Shown: positions 52,873 through 62,194, numbered from the stretch's first letter. The stretch is DNA of 64,000 bases from Butyrivibrio sp. INlla14 (GCF_900102515.1 NZ_FMVS01000003.1:1-64000); one strand, 5' to 3'. Made by a program: numbers and translations. The notes: generated from the letters alone by a model not told the origin.

Positions 52873-54424
52873 GAACAGACTAGTAGACACCATAAAGGAA
52901 CATCTTGCGGCAGCAATACTCATTGGAATTGTAGCTATAATCTACATTATCAACATGTTTAAAAATGGCCCCTGGTATGATGAGCTTTATACCTACTACT
53001 ATTTTATCAGTAGAGGCCCCATCTATGCTGCAATCCACTGGCCCGTTCCAAACAATCATGTGGGTTATTCTGTACTGTCCGCATTTCTTGATTTCTTTGG
53101 TAATCCTTATGTGGGTCTTCGCGGCATTTCAGTGATCTGCGGAGTAGTTAATCTTTCACTTATCTATTATTTGTGCAATAAATTCATGAATAAGTTTTTT
53201 GCCTTTTCAGCCATGGCCCTGTACGCCGGTTCCTACCTGCCCTTCAGGCTCTCTTTTCAGGGAAGAGGTTATACTCTGGCTGCCTGCTGTCTTCTGATAT
53301 CCACTTGTGCCATCTATAAAATATCCCTTGGAGACTGCAGATTAAGGTACAATGTGACCTTTGCTACTGCCCTTACACTTGGGCTCTATACGGTGCCAAG
53401 CTCCATTTACTGGGTTATTCCAGTATGTATTTCAGGTGGTCTTTTTCTTCTCTTGAAAAAGAGATATCGTGATCTGTTCAGGCTTATTGCCAGCGGTCTT
53501 ATGGCGGCTATAGCAACTTTCTTTTTATACCTTCTGATATGGCTAGCTATTGGTGCTAATCTTCTTAGCAAAGACTCCAAAAGCGCCTATTATGGCCTGT
53601 CTCAGGTAAAGATTATTCTAAAAGCTCCATTTTCTGCAGCTGGAACCGGAATTGATTATATGCTGGCATCTCCTTATATCCAGAGTATCGACAGGCTGGA
53701 GTGCATAAAAAAGCTTCCTGAATACTTCATATCACTTCTTGGAAACTTCTACGCAAATACCGGCGTTTTGCTTCTTGTTCTGACTGTGCTAATTCTAGTG
53801 CTTAATATTGTTATCGCCGTTAGAAGCTGCAAAAATGGTGGTAATGCTTTTCTTTCTCTTTTTGCCTGCTGCGGACTTTTAGTTGTGCCTGTTATGCTGA
53901 TCATCCAAAGTGTTCATCCTTATCTTCGAGTACTGAGCTTTTATGCGATTTTTCTTTTTATAGGGCTTCTAAATGCCATGTCTGAAACTTCCACATGGCT
54001 TAACAAAAAATCTGTCTCCTGCGGTCTTGGAGTACTGATGTTTATTATGTCTATTGCCATTTGCCTCTCTAACAGCCTTGGTGGCTACTACAATGGTCCT
54101 CTTGCAGAAAGAGAAAATGATATCAATAAGGCTCTTTCCCAGATGGAGAATGTAAGCCAGATTGATACCATTTTTTATACAGATGATTTCCAGAAATATG
54201 TTCTGAAGTTTTATTATGATGTAAATCCCCAGGAAGTTTACGTCATGGAGGATGCTGCTTATGTCATCACTGGCCCTGAATTTTGGGATAATACCAATGT
54301 TTCTCCCGAGTGGCCTATTCTATATGGCTACAGCGATGGTTTTACAAATTATGTAAACTCTGGCATGACGAAAATAGCTGGATCAGAAACCTATTCTATC
54401 TATAAGAAAAATACTGAGCATTAA
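52865..54424 (+). CDS. Polytopic membrane glycosyltransferase (GT39/ArnT-like), second copy
   Basis: A 519-residue membrane protein of the same class as its upstream neighbour. The acidic loop reads GPWYDELYTYYYFIS, with WPVPNNHVGYSVLSAF following, and around 11 spans. Its ATG overlaps the upstream stop by 8 nt, so translation is coupled. It ends 1 nt before the convergent BceB-type permease gene. It probably cooperates with the first enzyme in modifying a cell-surface glycan or glycoprotein; the acceptor is unknown. Confidence 0.82.
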   Translation: MNKNRLVDTIKEHLAAAILIGIVAIIYIINMFKNGPWYDELYTYYYFISRGPIYAAIHWPVPNNHVGYSVLSAFLDFFGNPYVGLRGISVICGVVNLSLIYYLCNKFMNKFFAFSAMALYAGSYLPFRLSFQGRGYTLAACCLLISTCAIYKISLGDCRLRYNVTFATALTLGLYTVPSSIYWVIPVCISGGLFLLLKKRYRDLFRLIASGLMAAIATFFLYLLIWLAIGANLLSKDSKSAYYGLSQVKIILKAPFSAAGTGIDYMLASPYIQSIDRLECIKKLPEYFISLLGNFYANTGVLLLVLTVLILVLNIVIAVRSCKNGGNAFLSLFACCGLLVVPVMLIIQSVHPYLRVLSFYAIFLFIGLLNAMSETSTWLNKKSVSCGLGVLMFIMSIAICLSNSLGGYYNGPLAERENDINKALSQMENVSQIDTIFYTDDFQKYVLKFYYDVNPQEVYVMEDAAYVITGPEFWDNTNVSPEWPILYGYSDGFTNYVNSGMTKIAGSETYSIYKKNTEH

Positions 54425-54425
54425 G

Positions 54426-56438
54426 TCATTTTCCATATACAATTTCGTAATACTGCCTTGATGTTATATGATAAACAAGCGCATAAGTACCTAGGAATAT
54501 GAGACTTACAATGGCAATTGCCAGATTGAAAGTAAATGTGTCAACGTAGAGGATCATGGCAAGGAATAGCCTTAATATCCTGCTTGCGAAAATAATGTGG
54601 ATAATTGCGCATACCGCAGGCAGGAAAAACATTATCATAACCTGATTTCTGATGACGCCTTTTGCTTCCTTGACGGATAAGCCTGCGTTTGAGAGGATTT
54701 CAAATCTCTTTTTATCTTCTATGCCTTCTGACATCTGCTTGTAGAAGATTATCATCACAGTTGCGATGAGGAAAAGAGCTGCAAGGAAAATTCCAACAAA
54801 GAATGTTCCGCCATAAATACTGTAAAATACTTTCTGTTCTTCTGCCTTGTAGCCAACCTCGGCGTTTTCAAGTTTAGAAGATAGTTCATTTCTGACAATA
54901 TCTACCTTGCTCTTGTCAACATCCTTTGGAACATTAAATCCAAGATAACAACCATCGTATCCATCAAGCAAGGCCTTTTCTCCATTTAGACAAGTGTTCT
55001 TGGCTTCTATGAGAGCCTCAATCTCTTTTTCATCAGAAACTACGATTATGTCTTTTGAAAATAGTCCCATGGCTGGATCAAAGGTCTCTACAAGACATTC
55101 GTTTCCAATTTTCTCTTTTACCTGATAGTTCTTATCAAATATTGAAAGGATGCCCTTTTTAACCTTATCTGCAGAGCTGTAGCGGAGTATCTCGTTCTGG
55201 CCAAGGCTTATATTATCACCAGTGTATGCATTATACTGTTCGGCTGTGATCATATACACAACTCTCATCTGTGAGAAATCTGCAGTCATTCTGGTTAAAG
55301 GTGAAAGTCCTTCTCCATCTGCAAAGCACAGATCTTCATGGTAGAGTCTTACTATTTTTTCTGTTCCATCTACATTTCCCGCCAAAAGGGCTTCATCTAA
55401 TGATTCTTCTAAGCTTTCGCTGGTTTTACTCCCATCATTTTTACACCAGGTCACGATATCTCGCCTATACATGCTGTTTATATTCTGCTCGCCCAGCATT
55501 ACAAGAGAACTTGAGCACACCATCAAAAGGATTACGGCTGTGGATAAAATACATATAGATGCAAGTCCCGCAGCGTTGTGCTTCATTCTGAAAATAAGGT
55601 TTGAAAGGCTGATAAAATGCTTTGTCTGGTAATAATATTTTTTATTCTTCTTGAGCATCTTGAGGACAAATATAGTTCCTGCAATGAACAGCGCATAAGT
55701 TCCTATAGTTACAAGAACGATTGCTGTAAAGAGTGAACTGATAGCAGAAAATGTGTTTTCAATATTGACTGCTATAAAGTAACCTGCAAAAAGAGTTACT
55801 GCGCCGATCACAAGTAGAACCCACTTTGTCTTTGGCTCTTTTTCTCCAAGATTCTCACTCTTTAAGAGGTCGATTGGATTGCCCAGGCGAACTTCCAAAA
55901 GGTTGAAAACAAAGAGGCTGATAAATATAAGTCCAAAGAATACGACTGTAATTACTGTTGCCTTTAGAGAAAACTCCATTCCCTTTACAACAGGCTGGTG
56001 GACCAGCTTATACAGGAAAAGAACTACAAGTTTATTCACAAAAACGCTGGCAAGTATCCCTAGTACCATAGCAGATAGCGCCTGAACGCCGCTTTGTATC
56101 AGGAGAACTCTGCTGACATTTTTCTTGCTAAGGCCTAAAACTCCATAAAGTCCGATTTCTTTTTTACCTGACTTCTGTACGAACCTGTTGCCATACATGA
56201 GAAATATTACTGAGAAGATTGCTACTGCAATACTTCCAAAGCGCAAAAATAATACGATGTAGTCTGCTCCGTAGAACATTGGATGTCCATTACTTACAAG
56301 AAATCTGCTGTAAATAAGCGACATCAAAATGTGGAAAACCATTACTGTTATTGAACTTACTAAAACGTAAGGCAATATAGTTTTTTTGTTATTCTTAAGA
56401 CCGTTAAAGGCAAGTCTTCCTAGGAGATTACTGGTCAT
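54426..56438 (-). CDS. BceB-type FtsX-domain ABC permease
   Basis: A 670-residue permease with ten membrane spans: four N-terminal ones, a pair after about residue 200, a span near 290, a large extracytoplasmic domain (about 310-520), and three C-terminal spans. The ECD size and topology match BceB-like permeases that detoxify cell-wall-targeting peptide antibiotics. The start overlaps the ATPase gene stop by 11 nt. It works with the adjacent kinase, which has no sensor loop of its own; flux sensing by the transporter is known for this family. Confidence 0.9.
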   Translation of the reverse strand: MTSNLLGRLAFNGLKNNKKTILPYVLVSSITVMVFHILMSLIYSRFLVSNGHPMFYGADYIVLFLRFGSIAVAIFSVIFLMYGNRFVQKSGKKEIGLYGVLGLSKKNVSRVLLIQSGVQALSAMVLGILASVFVNKLVVLFLYKLVHQPVVKGMEFSLKATVITVVFFGLIFISLFVFNLLEVRLGNPIDLLKSENLGEKEPKTKWVLLVIGAVTLFAGYFIAVNIENTFSAISSLFTAIVLVTIGTYALFIAGTIFVLKMLKKNKKYYYQTKHFISLSNLIFRMKHNAAGLASICILSTAVILLMVCSSSLVMLGEQNINSMYRRDIVTWCKNDGSKTSESLEESLDEALLAGNVDGTEKIVRLYHEDLCFADGEGLSPLTRMTADFSQMRVVYMITAEQYNAYTGDNISLGQNEILRYSSADKVKKGILSIFDKNYQVKEKIGNECLVETFDPAMGLFSKDIIVVSDEKEIEALIEAKNTCLNGEKALLDGYDGCYLGFNVPKDVDKSKVDIVRNELSSKLENAEVGYKAEEQKVFYSIYGGTFFVGIFLAALFLIATVMIIFYKQMSEGIEDKKRFEILSNAGLSVKEAKGVIRNQVMIMFFLPAVCAIIHIIFASRILRLFLAMILYVDTFTFNLAIAIVSLIFLGTYALVYHITSRQYYEIVYGK

Positions 56439-57198
56439 TTTCTTCTCCTCCCCTCATGAGAACTGTCACTGAATCGCAGATTTTATCCAACATCTCGCTT
56501 CTGGACATCTGACCTCTGTAGATCTGGTGGAAAACTTCTCCATCTCTTATGAACATTACTCTGTCGGCGTAGCTTGCAGCCACATTACTGTGGGTAACCA
56601 TTAGGATTGTCTGGCCGCTTTTGTGGATATCTCTCAGCTGATGCATGAGATTTGTTGCTGCCTTGGAGTCAAGAGCTCCTGTAGGCTCATCTGCAAGAAG
56701 GATCTGAGGCTTAGTAATAAGAGCTCTTGCTACCGCTGTTCTCTGTTTCTGTCCACCTGAAACCTCGTATGGATACTTATGAAGAAGCTGCTCTATACCC
56801 AGTGTTTTTACCAAAGGCTCGACTTTTGCATCCATTGTCTTATAGTCTTCACCTGCAAGAACAAGTGGGAGTTTGATATTGTCTTCAATCGTGAAGTTAT
56901 CAAGAAGATTGAAGTCCTGGAAGATAAATCCAAGGTTATTTCTTCTCATGATAGCTCTTTCTCCGTCCTTAAGTGATGAGAAGTCTTTTCCATTTACCAG
57001 AACCTTACCTGCTGTTGGAACATCAAGGCTTGCAAGGATATTTAAAAGAGTTGTCTTGCCACTTCCGGACTCTCCCATAATTGCAACAAACTCGCCTTTT
57101 TCAACACTAAAATGAACATCTTTAAGGGCTGTAACTGACTCAGTACCCATTCTTGTTTTATATACTTTTTTTACATGATTTACTTCTAAAACTGACAT
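56428..57198 (-). CDS. BceA-type ABC transporter ATP-binding protein
   Basis: A 256-residue ATPase: Walker A GESGSGKTT, signature VSGGQKQRTAVARAL, Walker B ILLADEPTGALDSKAA and MVTHSN H-loop. The N-terminus is SVLEVNHVKKVYKT; the start at 57198 was preferred over the longer frame because GGAGG lies 7 nt upstream. It pairs with the FtsX-type permease to form a BceAB-type transporter. Upstream lies the direct-repeat operator also found before the erythromycin-esterase-like gene. Confidence 0.93.
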   Translation of the reverse strand: MSVLEVNHVKKVYKTRMGTESVTALKDVHFSVEKGEFVAIMGESGSGKTTLLNILASLDVPTAGKVLVNGKDFSSLKDGERAIMRRNNLGFIFQDFNLLDNFTIEDNIKLPLVLAGEDYKTMDAKVEPLVKTLGIEQLLHKYPYEVSGGQKQRTAVARALITKPQILLADEPTGALDSKAATNLMHQLRDIHKSGQTILMVTHSNVAASYADRVMFIRDGEVFHQIYRGQMSRSEMLDKICDSVTVLMRGGEENDQ

Positions 57199-57247
57199 TG
57201 TTTTTTCCTCCACTATTTATCTCGTCTCTCGACAATATAAGGTTATC

Positions 57248-57317
57248 AAAAAAGGAAATGCGCTGCCTTTTATTTGGCTTACATTTCCTTTGTTCTGGCT
57301 TACATTTTTGTAAGGTT
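57248..57317 (-). promoter_or_regulatory. Operator/promoter block A upstream of bceAB-type operon
   Basis: Direct repeats GGCTTACATTT at 57276-57286 and 57297-57307 (21-bp period, two helical turns) are followed by a TTTGTAAGG inverted half site, then AAAAAAGGAAATG with CGCTGCCTTTTATTTG. The whole ~70-bp block is nearly the same as block B at 60411-60477. A poor -35 fits an activator-dependent promoter. Binding by the adjacent OmpR-type regulator is inferred. Confidence 0.7.
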
Positions 57318-57342
57318 AAGGCACTTTTAAAATCGAATTCTA

Positions 57343-58263
57343 TCAATATCTCTTTACATCACTGGCAGATATCTTCTCTCGCAGAACTGAGATAATAACG
57401 TCAGTTCCGCGGCCCACCTCAGATTCAATACGGATCTTGTGGCCAAGTTTATCGCAAACTCCCTTGCACATATATAGTCCAAGGCCACTGGCTTTTTTAT
57501 CGATTCTGCCATTGTAGCCGGTATAGCCCTTTTCAAATACTCTTGGAAGGTCTTCGCTCTTAATGCCAACACCGGTATCTCTTATTACAATTTCGATTCC
57601 AGCATTATCTCTTGCAAAGATCTTAATTCCGCCTGTCTTTGTGTATTTAAGCGCATTTGACAAAACCTGCTCCAGCGCAAAAGAAAACCACTTCTCGTCT
57701 GTTAGTATCTCTTTATCAAGATCTTCAAGTTCCACTGTCAGATGCTGATAAATAAAGATTGTTGAAAACTTTTTTACCACCTGTTTGATAAGGGGCTCAA
57801 GCTGGCATTTCTCGAGGACCATATCCCCTGACATGTCCTCAAATCGCAGATAATTAAGAGCCATGCTGACATAGTTTTCTATTTTAAAGAGTTCTCTTTT
57901 ACAATCTCCGATAGAAGGCTCTTCGTCCTGGAAAAGGAGCTTAAGAGCTGCGATCGGAGTCTTTATCTGATGAGCCCACAGAGCAAAAAAGTCCTCTTTT
58001 TCCCGCATCTGTTCCCATCTGGTATCCCTTATATCCTCTGTTTCTTTGTCTTTAGTATTAGTATCAGAAATATCTTTCTTATTCTTTCTATAACTAATTA
58101 CAGAAGCTACAACTGTAAGCAGAAAAAGAAAGCTAATTTCATAAAATAGAAATTCGCTTTCTATGTTGTATAAAACGCCTGCAATTATGAGTACCGCTGC
58201 CAGTAATGCATTGGTTACTATGAGCACTTTATTCTTTTCCCAGAATTTATTCTTCCCCAACAA
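57343..58263 (-). CDS. BceS-type intramembrane sensor histidine kinase
   Basis: A 306-residue kinase. Two N-terminal spans (about 12-60) have a very short loop, as in BceS-like kinases that sense through the transporter. A charged linker follows, then HisKA-type FFALWAHQIKTPIAALKL with the phosphorylated His, N box LSNALKYTK, G1 RDTGVGIKSEDLPRVFEKGY and GLGLYMCKGVCDKLG. The start is probably TTG at 58263, overlapping the regulator stop by 17 nt. It stands between the regulator and the transporter genes in the module. Confidence 0.9.
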   Translation of the reverse strand: MLGKNKFWEKNKVLIVTNALLAAVLIIAGVLYNIESEFLFYEISFLFLLTVVASVISYRKNKKDISDTNTKDKETEDIRDTRWEQMREKEDFFALWAHQIKTPIAALKLLFQDEEPSIGDCKRELFKIENYVSMALNYLRFEDMSGDMVLEKCQLEPLIKQVVKKFSTIFIYQHLTVELEDLDKEILTDEKWFSFALEQVLSNALKYTKTGGIKIFARDNAGIEIVIRDTGVGIKSEDLPRVFEKGYTGYNGRIDKKASGLGLYMCKGVCDKLGHKIRIESEVGRGTDVIISVLREKISASDVKRY

Positions 58264-58924
58264 TGTATCCCATTCCTCTCTTGGTAGCTATGAAATCCTC
58301 AGCTCCGGCAGCATCGAGCTTTTTGCGGATTCTGGTAACGTTGACAGTTAGTGTATTATCGTCAACAAACTCATCTGCTCCCCAGAGCCTCTCCATGATT
58401 GTTTCTCTTGAAACCACTTTTCCCTGCTGCTCCATCAGGGTTTTAAGAATCAGGTATTCATTTTTGGTAAGATCCAGTCTGTTGTTCCCTACGTTTGCGG
58501 AAGTATCGTCCAGGTTTAGTCTTACATTTTTTACCTCAAGCTCATGAACTGCAATGCTCTCTCCATAACTCCTGCGAAGGATTGCCTGGATCTTGGCTGT
58601 CAGAACCTGCAGGTCAAAGGGCTTGGCAATAAAGTCATCCGCTCCCATATTCATGGCCATTACTATATTCATGTTGTCATCAGCTGATGACAGGAACACA
58701 ATGGGAACCTGGGATATCTTCCTGATCTCGCTGCACCAGTAAAATCCGTTATAGGCAGGAAGTTTTAAATCCATAAGAACTATATCGGGCTGCGCTTTCT
58801 CAAATTCCCCAATGATATTCTGAAAGTCCTGAGCCTTAAATGACTTCATCTGCCAGGTTTCAAGGTGCTTGGCAACCTGCCCTGCTATTATTTCATCATC
58901 CTCAACAATAAATACTTTTCTCAT
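58247..58924 (-). CDS. BceR-type OmpR-family response regulator
   Basis: A 225-residue regulator. Receiver: acidic pocket VEDDEI, phosphoacceptor in IVLMDLKLPAYNG, the LSSADDNMN switch and IAKPFDLQ. The winged-helix domain (about 125-222) ends FIATKRGMGYIVGEE. The start at 58924 is chosen because homology begins there; the frame is open 18 nt further upstream. It is the first gene of an operon with the kinase. The repeated 70-bp blocks at 57248-57317 and 60411-60477 are candidate targets. Confidence 0.92.
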   Translation of the reverse strand: MRKVFIVEDDEIIAGQVAKHLETWQMKSFKAQDFQNIIGEFEKAQPDIVLMDLKLPAYNGFYWCSEIRKISQVPIVFLSSADDNMNIVMAMNMGADDFIAKPFDLQVLTAKIQAILRRSYGESIAVHELEVKNVRLNLDDTSANVGNNRLDLTKNEYLILKTLMEQQGKVVSRETIMERLWGADEFVDDNTLTVNVTRIRKKLDAAGAEDFIATKRGMGYIVGEE

Positions 58925-59029
58925 ACACTCGCCTTTCATCATCTAGTCTTCTTCGATTCTAATTCGAAAAACGATTGTTGTCGAGCATAGCAAAACATAC
59001 ATATCACTGGAAATATTTTTTTTGCACAC

Positions 59030-60322
59030 TTAGTACTGTGGTGAAGTCGCAGAAACGCTATAGTAGTAGATCATTCCATCATAGAGGTCAGCTGGTGCCA
59101 TCTCAATTCTGTAAGCAAAATGCGCAAGATAATACATATCTGATACTGCCTCTCCAAGAGTTCCCATTGATACATTAGAATGAACCAGGCCATAAAGTTC
59201 CTTGTTATCCTCAGAGGAAATGCTCTCAAAATCCAGATAAAATCTCTTATCTTCCATGTACTTGGCCTGATAAGCTATAGGATCAGCTGTAGTAAAGAAA
59301 AAGTCCTTTCTCTTATACTCATCAGAAATCATGCTTTCTACTCTTGCATTTGTTTTCCCTTTGAAAAAGTCTGTACCAAGGCTGTAGTATGCATCACCAA
59401 ATTTTTCTTTAAGTAGGCCTCCCATTGTTACAGATTGCACCATACTATGTGGCTTTTTGGAAATATGTCCATCATGAGCTGCAAGCATGATCTTACCTGC
59501 TCCGATTTTCTTTTCAAGCTCAAGAATCCATGATACATTGTCAGCCATTGCCCTATCTCTTGCTGCTAATGTAGCCTTATCAGCAAACACATAGTCAACA
59601 CATGTAGCAATATTATCGGCAGCTTTAGTAGCGAAAATGACATCTAAGTCCTGATCATTTGCAGCTGAAGAAGTTACCTCTTTTTTGATATCTTCAAGCT
59701 CTTCTTTAACCTTTTTAACATGATCTTCTGTCATGGACTCAGTTCTGTTCTCATCAATAAAATAGTCAATTTCTGAAGTCTCTTTGACAGTAATGTTGTT
59801 GTTCTTCATGTAGTCATATAGGTACTCTACACTCTTTTCCGGATTCTGCATGTCAAAGCCGTAAAATCTTATCTTCTTATCTTCTGAAACAGAAGCGTTA
59901 TACTCTCTCATCCAATCAAGAAGATCTGCCATCTGCTGGGTGTGATATATATTAAAACTTAGATTATTAGCAATTTCTCTGGCATCACCTTCTCCGCCCT
60001 GAACAAATTCATTGGCTCTAAGGCAATCTCCGAAGTCTGCTTCAAGGCAGAACGCACTATATTCCTCTTTTTCCACAAGCATTTTGAAAACATCAAGCTT
60101 GGACTCCTGAAATTCCACGCTTCCATGTGTTGCCTCTCCAAGACCTACAATCTGCACGCTGTCAGGTATGTCTATTTCCGATACAGCTACTGCGCTTTCA
60201 ACCACAGTTTTATTCTTATGCATAGCAAGGACTGTCTTATAATTTAGTCCTACAACCAGCAATGCGCTGATCACTAATACAATAATCAATGATACTTTTC
60301 CAATCTTTTTTAACACTTTCAT
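59030..60322 (-). CDS. Membrane-anchored erythromycin-esterase family protein
   Basis: A 430-residue protein of PF05139, the family of the macrolide-lactone-hydrolysing EreA/EreB. An N-terminal membrane anchor (VSLIIVLVISALLVVGL) precedes the domain. The key region is VGLGEATHGSVEFQESK, with the His and Glu implicated in catalysis, and another His in LAAHDGHISKK. The start at 60322 was chosen because AAGGAG then lies 7 nt upstream. The location outside the membrane and the shared operator with the bceAB-type operon suggest an envelope antibiotic-response role; macrolide hydrolysis is not shown. Confidence 0.85.
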   Translation of the reverse strand: MKVLKKIGKVSLIIVLVISALLVVGLNYKTVLAMHKNKTVVESAVAVSEIDIPDSVQIVGLGEATHGSVEFQESKLDVFKMLVEKEEYSAFCLEADFGDCLRANEFVQGGEGDAREIANNLSFNIYHTQQMADLLDWMREYNASVSEDKKIRFYGFDMQNPEKSVEYLYDYMKNNNITVKETSEIDYFIDENRTESMTEDHVKKVKEELEDIKKEVTSSAANDQDLDVIFATKAADNIATCVDYVFADKATLAARDRAMADNVSWILELEKKIGAGKIMLAAHDGHISKKPHSMVQSVTMGGLLKEKFGDAYYSLGTDFFKGKTNARVESMISDEYKRKDFFFTTADPIAYQAKYMEDKRFYLDFESISSEDNKELYGLVHSNVSMGTLGEAVSDMYYLAHFAYRIEMAPADLYDGMIYYYSVSATSPQY

Positions 60323-60410
60323 TTTCATACTCCTTTTTAACGTGTCATCAGGAATATTTTCCCGCACGTATTATGTTGACTTAACATTTTCCGACAATGA
60401 AATGGTAACA

Positions 60411-60477
60411 AAAAAGGAAATGCCCTGCCTTTTATTTGCCTTACATTTCCTGTCAGTTACCTTACATTTTTGTAAGG
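60411..60477 (-). promoter_or_regulatory. Operator/promoter block B upstream of erythromycin-esterase-like gene
   Basis: CCTTACATTT at 60439-60448 and 60460-60469, 21 bp apart, then TTTGTAAGG, plus AAAAAAGGAAATGC and CCTGCCTTTTATTTG. Nearly identical in order and spacing to block A before the bceAB-type operon. Probably bound by the same response regulator. Confidence 0.7.
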
Positions 60478-60532
60478 GATTGCAACTTAAACACTCCTGA
60501 TTGCAACTTAGCACCCAAATTATTGTAACTAA
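60478..60532 (+). promoter_or_regulatory. Three LytTR-like direct repeats
   Basis: ATTGCAACTTA at 60479-60489 and 60500-60510 (period 21), and the related ATTGTAACTA at 60522-60531. On the minus strand these read TAAGTTGCA-type 9-mers, matching the GTT core of LytTR sites, which occur as direct repeats 21-22 bp apart. They lie upstream of an operon encoding a LytTR protein, so autoregulation is likely. Confidence 0.6.
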
Positions 60533-60593
60533 GACCCCTACTTGGTAATGTGTGTATATCAAATGAAACCACTACTGAAAAGGAGTTTTTACC

Positions 60594-61307
60594 ATGAATA
60601 CACAAACACTTACAAAGAAAAGAAACAGATTTTTCCAGGGACTTGATTTCCTCGGCTACTCTTTATCGACTTTTGGTGTAATCGGCTTTGAGCTTTTACT
60701 TACTTATGTTATTGAATTTAACATATACGGATACAGTGATTGGAAGAGTTATGCTCCATGGCAGAACATTCTTCACTGGATACTGACCTGCATCGTATGG
60801 GGCCTTGGCGGAATGTATGTTGTCAAAGATTGTGCTCGCAAATCAGATGTGAACCTTATCAAGGACTTTAAACAAAAAAGCCTGTTACAGGGCGCAAAAG
60901 AGATGTCTCTTTTGCAGTGGGTTCTTCTCGTTACAGGAACAGTACTCATACTAATATCTACTTGGATCGACTGGGACGGCAGCAAGGTCCTTAAAGAATA
61001 TAGTAGCAAGGGAATAGTTCTTTTTACATTCCAGTATATTTACTACCTTTTCGAGGTTTTCCTCGTGCTTCTTATCATTGTTTTTGGCCAGTATGCGTTT
61101 GAAAAATGGTTTAAAAATGATAAGATTCCCTATGGAGGAATTGTAGTAGCACTTACATGGGGACTTGGCCACTGGCTCACAAAGGGATCTCTGATGACAG
61201 GAATTTATACAGCATTTGGTGGCTTCGTATTCGGTGGAGCATATCTTCTCACAAAAAGAAATCTGAAGCTTTCCTACTTATTCCTCTGCATCATGTTTAT
61301 TTTATAA
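60594..61307 (+). CDS. CPBP-like polytopic membrane protein
   Basis: A 237-residue membrane protein with about six spans. The C-terminal half resembles the CPBP glutamic intramembrane protease fold: YYLFEVFLVLLIIVFGQYAF and IVVALTWGLGHWLTKGSLM (His in the second motif region), then AFGGFVFGGAYLLTKRN. The classic EExxxR motif is not intact, so protease activity is doubtful. AAGGAG lies 8 nt before the ATG. It is the first gene of an operon with the LytTR regulator and DUF3021 partner and follows the LytTR-like repeats. Confidence 0.65.
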   Translation: MNTQTLTKKRNRFFQGLDFLGYSLSTFGVIGFELLLTYVIEFNIYGYSDWKSYAPWQNILHWILTCIVWGLGGMYVVKDCARKSDVNLIKDFKQKSLLQGAKEMSLLQWVLLVTGTVLILISTWIDWDGSKVLKEYSSKGIVLFTFQYIYYLFEVFLVLLIIVFGQYAFEKWFKNDKIPYGGIVVALTWGLGHWLTKGSLMTGIYTAFGGFVFGGAYLLTKRNLKLSYLFLCIMFIL

Positions 61308-61316
61308 GGGGTTACA

Positions 61317-61781
61317 ATGAAGTTTCTTAAGACCAAAGAGGAAAATCTTGACGAAAATTACCTAGAATTACATTACGATGAGATAGATAGTGAAACGGCC
61401 GCAGTTCTTGAAAGACTGCGGCCTGCACTTAAATACATAGAAGGAATCTCTGATGGGAAGAGGGTGACATTTCCTCTTTCTTCCATTTTTTATTTTGAAA
61501 CTGTGGACCGCAAGACCTTTGGCTACACCAGTAACACCTATCTTGAGGTAAAAGAGACACTTCAGAATATCATTGATGACCATAAAGAAGCTGGATTTGT
61601 GCGCATCAGCAAGTCCTGCATAGTTAATCTCTACAAAATAAAACGCCTTCAGGGGGACCTCAATATGAGGACTCTTATATATCTCAAAAACGACGAGTGC
61701 ATCGTTATGAACAGAGGCTACAGGGCAGAATTCTACCAGGCTCTTAAACACATACAGGAGAAAAAGCATGAAACTAATTAA
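61317..61781 (+). CDS. LytTR-domain transcriptional regulator (second pair)
   Basis: A 154-residue protein with a C-terminal LytTR domain (about 50-150: FPLSSIFYFETVDRKTFGY, then GFVRISKSCIVNLYKIK). No receiver domain. It starts 9 nt after the CPBP-like gene stop; the DUF3021 gene starts 14 nt before its own stop, so all three are one operon. Paralogous to 25585-26025. Probably binds the direct repeats upstream of 60594. Confidence 0.92.
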   Translation: MKFLKTKEENLDENYLELHYDEIDSETAAVLERLRPALKYIEGISDGKRVTFPLSSIFYFETVDRKTFGYTSNTYLEVKETLQNIIDDHKEAGFVRISKSCIVNLYKIKRLQGDLNMRTLIYLKNDECIVMNRGYRAEFYQALKHIQEKKHETN

Positions 61782-62181
61782 CAAAAATAATTTTATATCC
61801 ATCGTCTGTGTAACCTTCACACTTATAGTATGTGGAAAACTTATCCTTGAAAAGATTACAGGCTTTGTAGATAAGAATTACACAGAGAATATATTTATGT
61901 GTCTTGGAATTTCTATTCTTGCCACATTTATTTTATCGCTCCATTATTATCTGCAGCGTTTTCCTTTTATCCCAGTGGTCATCGGACAGTACCTTGCGCT
62001 TATTGGCTTCGTCTTTTTGGGCATATGGATATTGGGACATTTTACAGAAAACTCCCCATCCGCTTACCACGACATGTTTGTCTCTGTAACTATTCCCTAT
62101 GTTATTGGCGCTGTAGTTTATTACATAAGCTACTTTATGGAGATAAAGAAGGCAAATGAAGTATTCAAGAAGCTGAACTAG
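61768..62181 (+). CDS. DUF3021-like membrane protein (second pair)
   Basis: A 137-residue protein with four hydrophobic spans (about 10-28, 42-62, 70-90 and 100-122), in the position and size of DUF3021 partners of LytTR regulators. Its start overlaps the LytTR stop by 14 nt, implying coupled translation. It probably modulates the LytTR protein at the membrane, by analogy. Confidence 0.82.
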   Translation: MKLINKNNFISIVCVTFTLIVCGKLILEKITGFVDKNYTENIFMCLGISILATFILSLHYYLQRFPFIPVVIGQYLALIGFVFLGIWILGHFTENSPSAYHDMFVSVTIPYVIGAVVYYISYFMEIKKANEVFKKLN

Positions 62182-62194
62182 CGGCTCTGCAATT

